64,000 nt of DNA from Niallia circulans NBRC 13626 (GTDB taxonomy: Bacteria > Bacillota > Bacilli > Bacillales > Cytobacillaceae), in NCBI RefSeq assembly GCF_001591585.1, contig NZ_BCVE01000018.1, forward strand, positions 1-64,000. Reading direction: 5' to 3'. Numbering within the stretch: the stretch's first letter is position 1; the number at the start of each line of letters is the position of its first letter. The notes under the pieces are model-generated. The model worked only from the letters and a program-made list of their open reading frames with translations, had not been told where the DNA came from and searched no databases. The translations under genes were made by a program, and so were the position numbers. Below, piece by piece: positions 24,086 through 32,440 of the stretch.

Positions 24086-26092
24086 ATGGCGAAAAAAGTA
24101 TTTAACCGTATTTTATATGGAGGAGATTATAATCCGAATCAATGGCCAAAAGATATTTGGGAAGAGGATATGCGGATATTTAAAAAGGCGGGTATTAATT
24201 CAGCGACGATTAATGTTTTTTCATGGGCAAAAATTCAACCTTCTGAAGATGAATACTACTTTGAGGAGCTAGATGACATAGTTGAAATGCTGAGCAAGGA
24301 TAAATATGACATCATCCTGGCTACGTCGACAGCTTCGTTACCAGCATGGATGGTAAAAAAATATCCTGAAGTAGCTCGAACAGATTATGAGGGCAGACAC
24401 CATAAATTTGGACAGAGACATAATGCCTGCCCAAATAGTCTCGTTTACCAAAAGTATGCAAGTAAACTAGCGGGGAAATTAGCAGAAAGATACGGAGATA
24501 ATCCATATGTTACTTGTTGGCATATTAACAATGAATATGGCGGCGAGTGTTACTGTGAAAACTGTGAAAAGGCATTTCGAGTGTGGCTGAAAAAACGATA
24601 TCAAACGATTGAAGCATTGAACCAAGCATGGAATTTGGAATTTTGGGGTCATACTATCTATGCGTGGGATGAAATCGTTCTTCCGAATGCACTAAGTGAA
24701 GGAATTGGCAGTGATAAAACCGCATTTGCTGGAATATCTATCGATTACCGCCGCTTTAATTCCGATAGTATGCTGGAAAATTACAAGATGGAACGGGATG
24801 CTATACGAAAATATGATGCCGATACGCCCATCACCACAAATTTAATGGGCACTTATAAAAATTTAGATTACTTTAAATGGGCAAAAGAAATGGATCTCGT
24901 TTCATGGGATAATTATCCAAGCTATAATACACCATTGAGCTACACAGCGATGTGTCATGATTTAATGCGCGGGCTTAAAGATGGGCAGCCGTTCATGTTA
25001 ATGGAACAAACCCCTAGCCAGCAAAACTGGCAGCCTTATAATTCCTTAAAGCGACCTGGAAAAATGCGGGCACAAAGTTACCAGACGTTAGCACATGGAG
25101 CAGATACGATTCAATTTTTCCAGCTGCGTCGTTCAGTCGGAGCATGCGAGAAATTTCATGGTGCTGTTATTGAGCATGTCGGCCATGAAAATACAAGAGT
25201 GTTTCGCGAGGTAAGGGAACTTGGGAATGAATTACAGAAATTAGGGGATGAATTTTTAGGCTCTACCATTCATAGTAAGGTTGGTATCATTTTTGACTGG
25301 GAAAACTATTGGGCACTTGAGTATACGAGTGGACCAAATAAAGATTTAAAATATGTTGATCAAATTCATCAATACTATCAATACTTTTATACAAAGAATA
25401 TTTCAGTTGATATGATATCGGTTGATAGTGACCTTTCTAAGTATGACGTGGTCGTTGTCCCAGTTCTTTATATGATGAAAGCTGGGCTGGCAGAGCGAAT
25501 CACCGCATTTGTGGAAAATGGCGGACATTTGGTTACTACTTTTATGAGTGGAATAGTTAACGAATCAGATAATGTCTATCTTGGCGGTTACCCAGGGCCA
25601 TTAAGAGAAATAGCAGGAATCTGGGTCGAGGAAATTGACGCATTAGCCCCAGAACAAAAGAACGGGGTTGAATTTGTGGATGGTAATGTCTATGTCTGTC
25701 AGCTGCTATGTGACATTATTCATCTAGAAGGAGCAGAGACCGTTGCTTTTTATAAAGAAGATTTTTACGGAAATACACCAGCTATTACAAAAAACACTTA
25801 TGGAAAAGGGACTGTATGGTATGTTGGTACACAGGTAGAAGAGGACGGCCTTACTCATTTATTGAACCAAGTGATAGAAGGAACAGAGGCAAAGCCGATT
25901 TGTTCGCACGGAGAGGGCTTGGAAATTACCAAAAGAGATACAGACGAAGCTTCGTTTTATTTTGTCATTAACCAACAGGTAAACAAGCAGCTATTACCGA
26001 AAGATCTGGTTGGCAAAGTTAATCTACTAACTGGAGAAGTGGTGAAGGAAGCTGTGGAATTAAAGCAATTTGATGTACTTATATTGAAATAA
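24086..26092 (+). CDS. GH42 beta-galactosidase
   Basis: A 668-aa intracellular enzyme of glycoside hydrolase family 42, cleaving terminal beta-galactosyl residues, often from plant galactans. The N-terminal YGGDYNPNQWP is typical. The acid/base Glu lies in WHINNEYGGECYC and the nucleophile Glu in LMEQTPSQQNW. The structural zinc Cys cluster (CYCENCEKAF) is present. A trimerisation and a small beta domain follow. There is no signal peptide, so substrates are imported oligosaccharides. GGTGGAGGG at 24071-24079 favours ATG 24086 (MAKKVFNR) over ATG 24080. It ends in a strong terminator. Confidence 0.93.
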   Translation: MAKKVFNRILYGGDYNPNQWPKDIWEEDMRIFKKAGINSATINVFSWAKIQPSEDEYYFEELDDIVEMLSKDKYDIILATSTASLPAWMVKKYPEVARTDYEGRHHKFGQRHNACPNSLVYQKYASKLAGKLAERYGDNPYVTCWHINNEYGGECYCENCEKAFRVWLKKRYQTIEALNQAWNLEFWGHTIYAWDEIVLPNALSEGIGSDKTAFAGISIDYRRFNSDSMLENYKMERDAIRKYDADTPITTNLMGTYKNLDYFKWAKEMDLVSWDNYPSYNTPLSYTAMCHDLMRGLKDGQPFMLMEQTPSQQNWQPYNSLKRPGKMRAQSYQTLAHGADTIQFFQLRRSVGACEKFHGAVIEHVGHENTRVFREVRELGNELQKLGDEFLGSTIHSKVGIIFDWENYWALEYTSGPNKDLKYVDQIHQYYQYFYTKNISVDMISVDSDLSKYDVVVVPVLYMMKAGLAERITAFVENGGHLVTTFMSGIVNESDNVYLGGYPGPLREIAGIWVEEIDALAPEQKNGVEFVDGNVYVCQLLCDIIHLEGAETVAFYKEDFYGNTPAITKNTYGKGTVWYVGTQVEEDGLTHLLNQVIEGTEAKPICSHGEGLEITKRDTDEASFYFVINQQVNKQLLPKDLVGKVNLLTGEVVKEAVELKQFDVLILK

Positions 26093-26109
26093 AAATTACG
26101 TGGAGTTTG

Positions 26110-26140
26110 GCTACATCGAATAAGTCGATGTAGCTTTTTT
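26110..26140 (+). terminator. Terminator after the GH42 gene
   Basis: A 10-bp stem GCTACATCGA (26110-26119) with TCGATGTAGC (26125-26134) is followed by TTTTTT. Confidence 0.9.
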
Positions 26141-26239
26141 ATTTGGGAGGAAGGTGGATGGTATTTGCTGATAGATGAAGGGGCGGGCGAGATGACGCTG
26201 CTGGAGGGGGGGAAAGTCACAATTTGTGAGAGAGAAGGA

Positions 26240-26597
26240 AAAGTGGTGTTCATGGAGGGGATGAAAACCACAATCCTGGGAGACTGAGGGGAAAGTGGCG
26301 TTCATGGAGAGGATGAAAACCGAATACTGGAGACCGAGGAAAAAATGGTGTTCATCAAGCGGATGAAAACCACAATCCAGGAAGGAAGAGGAAAAAGTGG
26401 TGTTCATCAAGCAAATGAACACCACAATCCAAGAAGGCCGAGGAAAAAATGGTGTTCATCAAGGGGATGAAAACCACAATCCAGGAAGGAAGAGGAAAAA
26501 GTGGTGTTCATCAAGCAAATGAACACCACAATGCAGGGAGACCGAGGAAAAAATGGTGTTCATCAAGCAGATGAAAGCCACAATCCAGGAAGGAAGA
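26240..26597. repeat. Palindromic tandem repeat array, left part
   Basis: Seven units of about 52 bp. The best units contain GTGGTGTTCAT, a 7-base loop (CAAGCAA) and ATGAACACCAC, a perfect 11-bp hairpin, then a linker like AATCCAGGAAGACCGAGGAAAAA. Other units have a changed right arm (ATGAAAACCAC or ATGAAAGCCAC). The array is interrupted at 26597 by the IS256-family element and continues at 28095. Confidence 0.9.
26590..26597. repeat. IS256-family target site duplication, left copy
   Basis: AAGGAAGA immediately precedes the element and is repeated exactly at 28095-28102. Eight bp is a typical duplication length for this family. Confidence 0.85.
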
Positions 26598-26625
26598 GGG
26601 AATGTAAATTATTTTGTGTAAATGA

Positions 26626-26764
26626 TTGAATTACTATATATGGTTAATACTATAACTATAAGATTCTTACCTACTAGGGGGATAGGGCAATGCTGGGGAG
26701 CACCCCGAGCACCTAGTAGGGTTCTGTACAAAAGTGGAGAGGCGTTATCCTCTCTTTTTCTTTT
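26626..26764 (+). ncRNA. Candidate structured small RNA inside the IS256 element
   Basis: Between the left IS end and the transposase stop lies a possible plus-strand unit. TTGAAT (26626-26631) and an AT-rich -10 (ACTATA 26649-26654, or TATAAC 26651-26656) come first. A 9-bp helix CCTACTAGG (26670-26678) with CCTAGTAGG (26712-26720) encloses GCTGGGG-AGCA-CCCCGAGC. Last is a terminator GAGAGG-CGTTAT-CCTCTC (26737-26754) followed by TTTTTCTTTT. It would be transcribed towards the transposase 3' end. The structure is seen; transcription and function are inference. Confidence 0.35.
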
Positions 26765-26829
26765 GGGAGAACCAAAGCGATAAACCCTTAGGGCATAGCC
26801 CTAAAGCGTAAGAAAATAATAAAAAATGA

Positions 26830-28035
26830 TTATTTCCCAAATCGACCCTCAAACATTATTTCAAACTGTTGTCTACATTCTAACCATCCAGGCACAGGAA
26901 TAGTCCATTTATCCGTTACACCGATAGTCGCTAGATAAACAATTTTTCTTAAAGCGTTATCCGTAGGATAAGCCGTTTTCGTTTTGGTGACTTTTCTTAG
27001 TTGTCGGTGAAAGGCTTCAATAGTATTCGTTGTATAAATTAATTTTCTAATTTCCACTGGATAAGAGAAATAAGTGGTAAGCTCTAACCAATTATTTTCC
27101 CATGACTTAATAACAGATGGATGCTTCTTTTCCCATTTTGTTTTAAATTCTTCAAAGGCCATTTCCGCTTGTTCAATGGTAAAGGCCTTATAGACATTCT
27201 TTAAATCGTTCATAAATTCTTTACGATTTTTATTGGGAACAGTCTTGGAATTATTCCGTAGTTGATGAATAATACAAGATTGAACATCAGCCTTAGGAAA
27301 AGTAGCGTTAATAGCTTCAGTAAAACCAGAAAGCCCATCTTTACAGGCTATTAGGATGTCTTCGACCCCGCGACTTTTTAAATCTTGACATACATTTAAC
27401 CAAAAACTAGCACTTTCTTCTTCGCCAATCCAAATACCTAAAATGTCTTTTATCCCATCTGTATTAATACCGAGAACGGTATAAGCAGCTTTACTCACAA
27501 TCCTATTTTCATGCTTTACCTTAAAATGAATAGCATCTAAAAACACGATTGGATATACAGATTCTAGTAGACGGGATTGCCACTCATAAACAAGTGGTAA
27601 AACCTTATCAGTTACCTTACTAACTAAAGTCGGAGAAACACTAATCCCATATATGTCTCTCATATGACTTTCTATATCTCTAGTAGACATTCCCTTGGAA
27701 TAAAGGGCGATAATTTGATCCTCTAAGCCATTGATGGAGGTCTCATACTTTTTAATAATCTGAGGCTCATATTCTCCTTTACGATCCCTAGGGATATTTA
27801 ATTTAGTTTCACCTAACTTAGATTTAATGGTTTTTTTACTATAGCCATTGCGACTATTTCCCGAGTTAATACCACTAACATTGTGTTTAGAGTAACCTAA
27901 GTGTTCCTCGATTTCAGCTTCAAATACTTGTTGAAGAGTTTCCTTAAAAAGTTCTTTTAACATCATGTGGATATCATCAACTGTTTCACATTGACTGGCC
28001 AACTCTCTAATTGTCATATTCCGTAGATCTTGCAT
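26830..28035 (-). CDS. IS256-family transposase
   Basis: A 401-aa mutator-type (MULE-like) transposase. DDE landmarks are FLDAIHFKVKHE (first Asp), ACKDGLSGFTEAI (second Asp) followed by CIIHQLRNN (the C/DxxH motif), and TTNTIEAFHRQLRKVTKTKTAYP holding the catalytic Glu. Length is normal and the frame is intact. The start ATG 28035 has AAGGAGATGATC on the minus strand. It moves the element by cut-out-paste-in with circular intermediates in known family members. Confidence 0.95.
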   Translation of the reverse strand: MQDLRNMTIRELASQCETVDDIHMMLKELFKETLQQVFEAEIEEHLGYSKHNVSGINSGNSRNGYSKKTIKSKLGETKLNIPRDRKGEYEPQIIKKYETSINGLEDQIIALYSKGMSTRDIESHMRDIYGISVSPTLVSKVTDKVLPLVYEWQSRLLESVYPIVFLDAIHFKVKHENRIVSKAAYTVLGINTDGIKDILGIWIGEEESASFWLNVCQDLKSRGVEDILIACKDGLSGFTEAINATFPKADVQSCIIHQLRNNSKTVPNKNRKEFMNDLKNVYKAFTIEQAEMAFEEFKTKWEKKHPSVIKSWENNWLELTTYFSYPVEIRKLIYTTNTIEAFHRQLRKVTKTKTAYPTDNALRKIVYLATIGVTDKWTIPVPGWLECRQQFEIMFEGRFGK

Positions 28036-28094
28036 AAATGATCATCTCCTTAATTGGTAAGTATAACCATTTACACAAAATTATAGACGCTCTC

Positions 28095-28102
28095 AAGGAA
28101 GA
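28095..28102. repeat. IS256-family target site duplication, right copy
   Basis: AAGGAAGA, an exact copy of 26590-26597. Joining the two flanks restores one continuous repeat unit of the array. Confidence 0.85.
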
Positions 28103-28440
28103 TGAAAAAGTGGTGTTCATCAAGCAAATGAACACCACAATGCAGGAAGACCGAGGAAAAAATGGTGTTCATCAAGGGGATGAAAGCCACAATTCAGGAA
28201 GACCGAGAAAAAAATGGTGTTCACCAAGCAAATGAACACCACAATCCAAGAAGGCCGAGGAAAAAATGGTGTTCATCAAGCAGATGAAAGCCACAATCCA
28301 GGAAGACCGAGGGAAAAGAGGCGTTCATCAAGCAAATGAACACCACAATCCAGGAAGACCGAGGGAAAAGAGGTGTTCATCAAGCAAATGAACACCAACA
28401 ATCTCAGGACTAAACAAAAAAATGGTGTTCATTAAAAGAA
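28103..28440. repeat. Palindromic tandem repeat array, right part
   Basis: Six full units and one partial unit of the same ~52-bp family. Several have perfect 11-bp or near-perfect arms around CAAGCAA. The last units decay (AACACCAACAATCTCAGG, then ATTAAAAGAAGA) towards the terminator at 28453. No coding function: the open frames across it have no ribosome sites. Confidence 0.9.
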
Positions 28441-28452
28441 GATTTAAAACAA

Positions 28453-28488
28453 AAAGAAAAGGTGCTTTTCTTCAAACACCTTTTCTTT
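28453..28488 (-). terminator. Terminator of the ArsR-like regulator
   Basis: A perfect 12-bp stem (28453-28464 with 28477-28488). On the minus strand it is followed by TTTTTGTTTT, 49 bp after the regulator stop. Confidence 0.8.
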
Positions 28489-28536
28489 AGACGTAAAGTT
28501 TTATTCTATTAATTTGTACGACTTTTATCAGATTGA

Positions 28537-29451
28537 CTACACGGGATTACTATAATAAGTAATGAAATTTATATCTTGATCGTAATTTCCAAACCCTTTT
28601 CCAAATAAAGTAACGCCGCCAAGATTTTCTGCATCTTCTTTTACTTCTACTTTTAAATCCCACATCCCACTTTGTTCTTCGCGAAACTGATCAATGGTAG
28701 TATCGGATAATTTTTTGCCATCAGCATAAACGCCATGCTTAGTGATGCGGATAGTAAGTAAGATACCGTATTGGTTGGTATCATTTGGCCACCAGCCGGG
28801 GGTAAAACGGCCTCTTGTATCAGAGAAGTCTCCTGGACTGGTCCATGTACACAGTTCTTTACCGTTTAAAGAAAACGTAATATCAGAAGGCCAGACATTA
28901 TTCGAATAAGGAAATTCAGAAGAAGCTTCCAAGACAATATCAATCATCTCTAGTTTATCTTTTTCTTTCAGAATGGAAGGAATACGATATTCAATAAATC
29001 CTTTTGTGAACCACAGGATAGCTGCTTGGTTTTTTTCTGGATCCATAAAGTATTTAGGATCATCGTATTCGCCGATAGCTTTAGCGATAGTCGCCAGGCC
29101 GCAGGTAGGGTAAACTTTAAAATTAAAATAGTGACCTACAGGAATTTCTTGTTTATAGGTTTCAAAAGCAGAGTAAATCTTTTGAGGAAATTGTATTTCG
29201 ATTCGATCTACTTTTAGGATAGCAATTTTTTGCAGACCAGATTTGCCAGGGATCGTTTCAGTTTTTACTAAACCTGCATCACTCATTTTTGTAATATGTC
29301 TACTGACTATTGCACTGCTTATATTCAATTCCTTTGCGAGTTCGCCAATATTCATTTTTTTCTTGGATAATAATTTAATAATGTTTATTCGTGTAGGGCT
29401 GGATAGAACCTCGTACACAGGGATAGAATTTTCCGATATATCTAATTGCAT
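28537..29451 (-). CDS. ArsR-type HTH regulator with a large C-terminal domain
   Basis: A 304-aa protein. The N-terminal winged helix (about 8-90; LSSPTRINIIKLLSKKKMNIGELAKELNISSAIVSRHITKMSDAGLV) is ArsR-like. The C-terminal ~210 residues are rich in Trp, Asp and beta-strand pattern (FSLNGKELCTWTSPGDFSDTRGRFTPGWWPND), unlike metal-sensing ArsR proteins, and look like a carbohydrate-binding sensor fold. It is divergent from the GH51 arabinofuranosidase, which it probably regulates. An upstream ATG exists (29511), but AAAGGGGGTACCAAAG fixes ATG 29451. The regulator class is sure; ligand and fold are inferred. Confidence 0.82.
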   Translation of the reverse strand: MQLDISENSIPVYEVLSSPTRINIIKLLSKKKMNIGELAKELNISSAIVSRHITKMSDAGLVKTETIPGKSGLQKIAILKVDRIEIQFPQKIYSAFETYKQEIPVGHYFNFKVYPTCGLATIAKAIGEYDDPKYFMDPEKNQAAILWFTKGFIEYRIPSILKEKDKLEMIDIVLEASSEFPYSNNVWPSDITFSLNGKELCTWTSPGDFSDTRGRFTPGWWPNDTNQYGILLTIRITKHGVYADGKKLSDTTIDQFREEQSGMWDLKVEVKEDAENLGGVTLFGKGFGNYDQDINFITYYSNPV

Positions 29452-29577
29452 CTTTGGTACCCCCTTTATTACTATTATATTACTACAAGAATAAATGAAT
29501 AGCAAAATCAAATATTTTATATAACCAATAGGTTAATCAATATTAATATTTTTATCATAATAGTATACTAACTAGTT

Positions 29578-29594
29578 ATTGACAACGCTTTCTT
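29578..29594 (-). promoter_or_regulatory. cre-like catabolite repression site
   Basis: On the minus strand AAGAAAGCGTTGTCAAT fits the Bacillus cre pattern (WTGNAANCGNWNNCAW) with one mismatch. It overlaps the -35 of the arabinofuranosidase promoter, so CcpA bound there would exclude RNA polymerase. Confidence 0.6.
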
Positions 29595-29607
29595 ATTGTA
29601 TTATATT
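29579..29607 (+). promoter_or_regulatory. Sigma-A promoter of the arabinofuranosidase gene
   Basis: Perfect TTGACA (29579-29584), a 17-base spacer and TATATT (29602-29607). Transcription would start near 29614, leaving a leader of about 120 nt. Confidence 0.75.
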
Positions 29608-29737
29608 TTAGTCATGAGTTTATCTTTTTAACTATGTAACTAGCAATAGTAGAAAGGAGGATATCGTACATAGTATTGTGAACAACTTAGTATCCTGTTA
29701 TTGTTTTTCCAAAAATTGAAAATGGAGGAATCACAAC

Positions 29738-31189
29738 ATGCAAGTGAATTTATTAGTTGATAAGCAAGGACCAACAATAAGTAAATATATTTATGGACAA
29801 TTTGCAGAACATCTAGGACGGTGCATTTATGAAGGTGTTTGGGTTGGTACCGACTCTGATATTCCAAATGAAAATGGAATTCGTAAAGATGTGGTAAATG
29901 CATTAAAAGAGATTCAAATTCCTGTAGTTCGTTGGCCAGGTGGTTGTTTTGCTGATGAATATCATTGGAAAGACGGGATTGGACCAATAGAGAATAGAAG
30001 TACAATAGTGAATACACATTGGGGCGGAGTAACCGAAAATAATCACTTTGGTACACATGAATTTTTTGAATTGATCCGCCAATTAGATTGTGAAGCGTAT
30101 ATTAATGGGAATGTAGGAAGCGGTACAGTCCAAGAAATGCAAGAATGGGTGGAGTATATGACCATGAATGGCGAATCTCCAATGGCAAACCTCCGCCGGC
30201 AAAATGGCCAGGAGGAAGCTTGGAAAGTAGCATTTTTTGGTGTAGGTAATGAATCTTGGGGCTGTGGCGGAAATATGCGTCCAGAATATTATGCGGACCT
30301 TTACCGGAGATATCAGACCTATGTTCGGAAATATGGAGAGCATAATATCTACAAAATTGCCTGTGGGGCAAATGTAGATGACTATAATTGGACAGAAGTA
30401 TTAATGAAAAATGCAGCAAGATTTATGGATGGAATCAGCCTGCACCATTACTCCATTCCAACCAGAGTATGGCAGGATAAAGGCGATGCTGTAAATTTTC
30501 CAGAAGAACAGTGGTATTCTGTATTAGAGCATGCTCAGTACATGGACGAATTGATTACAAAACACAGTACAATAATGGATAAATATGATCCCGAAAAACG
30601 TGTTGGTTTAATTGTAGACGAGTGGGGAGCTTGGTATAACGTAGAACCTGGAACAAACCCTGGCTTCTTATATCAGCAAAATACTATTCGTGATGCTATG
30701 CTTGCTGCAATTACATTAAATATTTTCCATAAGCATGCAGACCGAGTTCATATGGCGAATATTGCGCAGATGGTGAACGTTTTGCAGGCAATGCTATTAA
30801 CAGAAGGGGAGAAAATGATCAAAACCCCTACTTATCATGTTTTTGATTTGTATAAACATCATCAGGATGCAGAGTTAGTTGATTCTTATGGGGATGAAAG
30901 TAATCATGTAACATATACAGCTTCTAAGAAGGATGGAAAATTAACCGTTTCTCTATGTAACTATGATTTAACGGAAACGAGAGAAATTACCCTTTCCAGA
31001 GAAAAAGGGGAGTTTGAAATAGTGGAAGCAGAATATATTACGGCAGATACAATGAATGCCCATAATACATTTGAAGAACCAGAGGCTGTAGCAAAAAAAG
31101 AGTTTACTAGCTATATAGTAGAGAAAGGAACATTAAAGGTTACTTTACCGCCTATGAGTGTTGCAAGCATCATAACAAAGGAAAACTAA
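29738..31189 (+). CDS. abfA: GH51 alpha-L-arabinofuranosidase
   Basis: A 483-aa intracellular enzyme that removes arabinofuranose side chains from arabinan or arabinoxylan oligomers. The N-terminal [18 protein letters not shown] and [13 protein letters not shown] are GH51 hallmarks. The acid/base Glu lies in [13 protein letters not shown] and the nucleophile Glu in [11 protein letters not shown]. The C-terminal beta-sandwich is complete. There is no signal peptide. AAAATGGAGGAATC precedes ATG 29738. Expression is probably controlled by the divergent ArsR-like protein and by CcpA. Confidence 0.94.
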   Translation: MQVNLLVDKQGPTISKYIYGQFAEHLGRCIYEGVWVGTDSDIPNENGIRKDVVNALKEIQIPVVRWPGGCFADEYHWKDGIGPIENRSTIVNTHWGGVTENNHFGTHEFFELIRQLDCEAYINGNVGSGTVQEMQEWVEYMTMNGESPMANLRRQNGQEEAWKVAFFGVGNESWGCGGNMRPEYYADLYRRYQTYVRKYGEHNIYKIACGANVDDYNWTEVLMKNAARFMDGISLHHYSIPTRVWQDKGDAVNFPEEQWYSVLEHAQYMDELITKHSTIMDKYDPEKRVGLIVDEWGAWYNVEPGTNPGFLYQQNTIRDAMLAAITLNIFHKHADRVHMANIAQMVNVLQAMLLTEGEKMIKTPTYHVFDLYKHHQDAELVDSYGDESNHVTYTASKKDGKLTVSLCNYDLTETREITLSREKGEFEIVEAEYITADTMNAHNTFEEPEAVAKKEFTSYIVEKGTLKVTLPPMSVASIITKEN

Positions 31190-31190
31190 G

Positions 31191-31427
31191 ATGGCTTGTG
31201 TAGGCTGCGAGCTAAAGGAACAAGTTAGTCAATTAGATGTTGATACACTTGTTCAAGAACAGCTTTCTTTCGAAGTAGATTTAGCGCGAGAGGAAATAAG
31301 AGAGCTGCGATTGAGCATATGTGCCAAATGCGAACACCTAAATCAGCATACATGTGGAAAATGCGGATGTTTTGTTCGCTTCCGTGCTAGCTTAGACAAA
31401 AAAAGCTGTCCTGATAAAAAGTGGTAG
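31191..31427 (+). CDS. DUF6171-like small Cys-rich protein
   Basis: A 78-aa protein with an N-terminal CVGC pair and a C-terminal zinc-ribbon-like cluster (CAKCEHLNQHTCGKCGCFVRFR...CPDKKW). The start codon comes one base after the arabinofuranosidase stop, so it is translated by coupling. Such proteins occur in Bacillaceae without known function (assigned from memory to DUF6171). Metal binding is likely from the Cys pattern. It is followed by a terminator. Confidence 0.75.
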   Translation: MACVGCELKEQVSQLDVDTLVQEQLSFEVDLAREEIRELRLSICAKCEHLNQHTCGKCGCFVRFRASLDKKSCPDKKW

Positions 31428-31462
31428 GACTAATAAGAATGAAATATCGAGTGAGATAAAGG

Positions 31463-31492
31463 GAGGCAGCACATTGCTGCCTTCTTTCTTTA
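31463..31492 (+). terminator. Terminator of the abfA operon
   Basis: Stem GAGGCAGC-ACATT-GCTGCCTTC followed by a T/C-rich tail TTTCTTTAT. Confidence 0.7.
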
Positions 31493-31499
31493 TGAATAA

Positions 31500-31840
31500 A
31501 AGTACAAACAAATATTTTTTAGAGAAAAAGGTGTAATCTTTTTAAGAGAAGGGAAAGAAAAAAGCAAAAAATGTATGGAAAAAAATTGGCTGCAACCTTA
31601 TAATAAACTTTTGAATTTAAATGGAAAAATAAAATTTTTTTATAAGATGAACTTATGCAAAAAAGTAATAAAAATTTTTTAGCGTTTATCTAAAGACAAA
31701 TATTTTTTAGGGTGATAAAAAAGTAAGAGCCTTCTTTTTAAATGAAAAGTCGAATGAAAACAGTCTGTATCAAATGTTAGTTAAATTCATTCAAAATTAT
31801 TCGACAAGGAAATATAAAAATCTATCAAATTTAAGCGATA
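31500..31840. other. AT-rich intergenic stretch before nrdI
   Basis: About 340 bp of very AT-rich DNA with A- and T-tracts (for example AAATTTTTTTATAAG). I see no ORF with a ribosome site, no RNA family and no repeat. It may be bent upstream DNA for the nrd promoter. Confidence 0.5.
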
Positions 31841-31871
31841 ATTGTTGACAAAAAAATATAAAAGTACGTTA

Positions 31872-31924
31872 TTGACTCTTACCTCAAAAAAGGATTATAT
31901 AGTCTTAGACACAATATATTGAAA
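31872..31924 (+). promoter_or_regulatory. nrd promoter with NrdR box
   Basis: TTGACT (31872-31877) and an AT-rich -10 around 31895-31903 are followed by ACACAATATATTGAAA (31909-31924), which fits the NrdR consensus ACACWATATATWGTGT except at its last bases. A weaker half-like copy (GATTATATAGTCT, 31893-31905) overlaps the -10. NrdR represses ribonucleotide reductase genes when dATP is high. Confidence 0.55.
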
Positions 31925-32038
31925 CGGAATATCGACATCTATCTATATTTAGTAGACTTTGTAAGAAATGGAGCGTATTGCTTAAAATATAGCTTTTTTT
32001 CTTTTTTTTATTCAAGTCTTTGCAAGGAGGGAGAATTA

Positions 32039-32440
32039 GTGCTTATTGTTTATGACAGTAAGACGGGAAATGTACGAAGATTTTTTAATAAATTAGGACT
32101 TCCAGCAAATAAAGGAATCGAGATAAGCGCTGGGTTAAAAGTTCATGAACCATATATACTATTAACTTACACAACCGGGATGGGACAAGTTCCTCAAACA
32201 ACTTTAGACTTCCTTAAAATAAATCATCCAAACCTTCATGCTGTAGTTGCCAGTGGAAATAAAAACTGGGGCCAGAATTTTGCTTTAAGTGCTAATAAAA
32301 TATCAACCATGTACGGAGTACCAATCTTACATAAATTTGAAATGAGTGGTATGCCTGAAGATGTAGAGATAGTTAGAGAAAGGGTGCAAAGTATTAGCTA
32401 TGAGACATATAGAACTAAACAACGAAGTGACACAGCTTAA
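32039..32440 (+). CDS. nrdI: NrdI flavodoxin-like protein
   Basis: A 133-aa flavoprotein that supplies the oxidant for assembly of the Mn-tyrosyl radical cofactor in NrdF. Landmarks are VYDSKTGNVRRF (FMN phosphate loop), LLTYTTGMGQVP and VVASGNKNWGQNFA. The frame is open further upstream, but GCAAGGAGGGAG before GTG 32039 and the conserved beginning LIVYDSKTGN fix the start. It overlaps nrdE by 41 bp, which is unusually long. First gene of a class Ib ribonucleotide reductase operon. Confidence 0.92.
   Translation: MLIVYDSKTGNVRRFFNKLGLPANKGIEISAGLKVHEPYILLTYTTGMGQVPQTTLDFLKINHPNLHAVVASGNKNWGQNFALSANKISTMYGVPILHKFEMSGMPEDVEIVRERVQSISYETYRTKQRSDTA

Larger units (their letters stand above)
26598..28094 (-). 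mobile_element. IS256-family insertion sequence, complete, 1497 bp
   Basis: The element is bounded by an 8-bp direct repeat (AAGGAAGA). Imperfect terminal inverted repeats share TTTTGTGTAAATG near both ends (26614-26626 and the reverse complement of 28066-28078), and the outermost bases are GGG and CTC. It encodes one full transposase on the minus strand and a 230-bp non-coding stretch on the left side. Exact duplications and an intact gene point to a recent insertion, into a repeat unit of an existing array. Confidence 0.88.

Noticed and set aside
26111-26425. Minus-strand frames of about 100 codons over the palindromic repeats
   Set aside because: They are translations of the repeat unit, with no ribosome site and no unique sequence.
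28038-28235. 65-codon plus-strand frame after the IS
   Set aside because: It starts within the IS right end and reads through repeat units, so it is not a gene.
29640-29737. Leader ORF before abfA (GTG about 29679, 13 codons)
   Set aside because: An AGGAGG lies upstream, but the spacing to the GTG is too long and the peptide has no features.
31500-31840. Cobalamin or other riboswitch before nrdI
   Set aside because: The stretch is almost pure A/T with no conserved box or stable fold.
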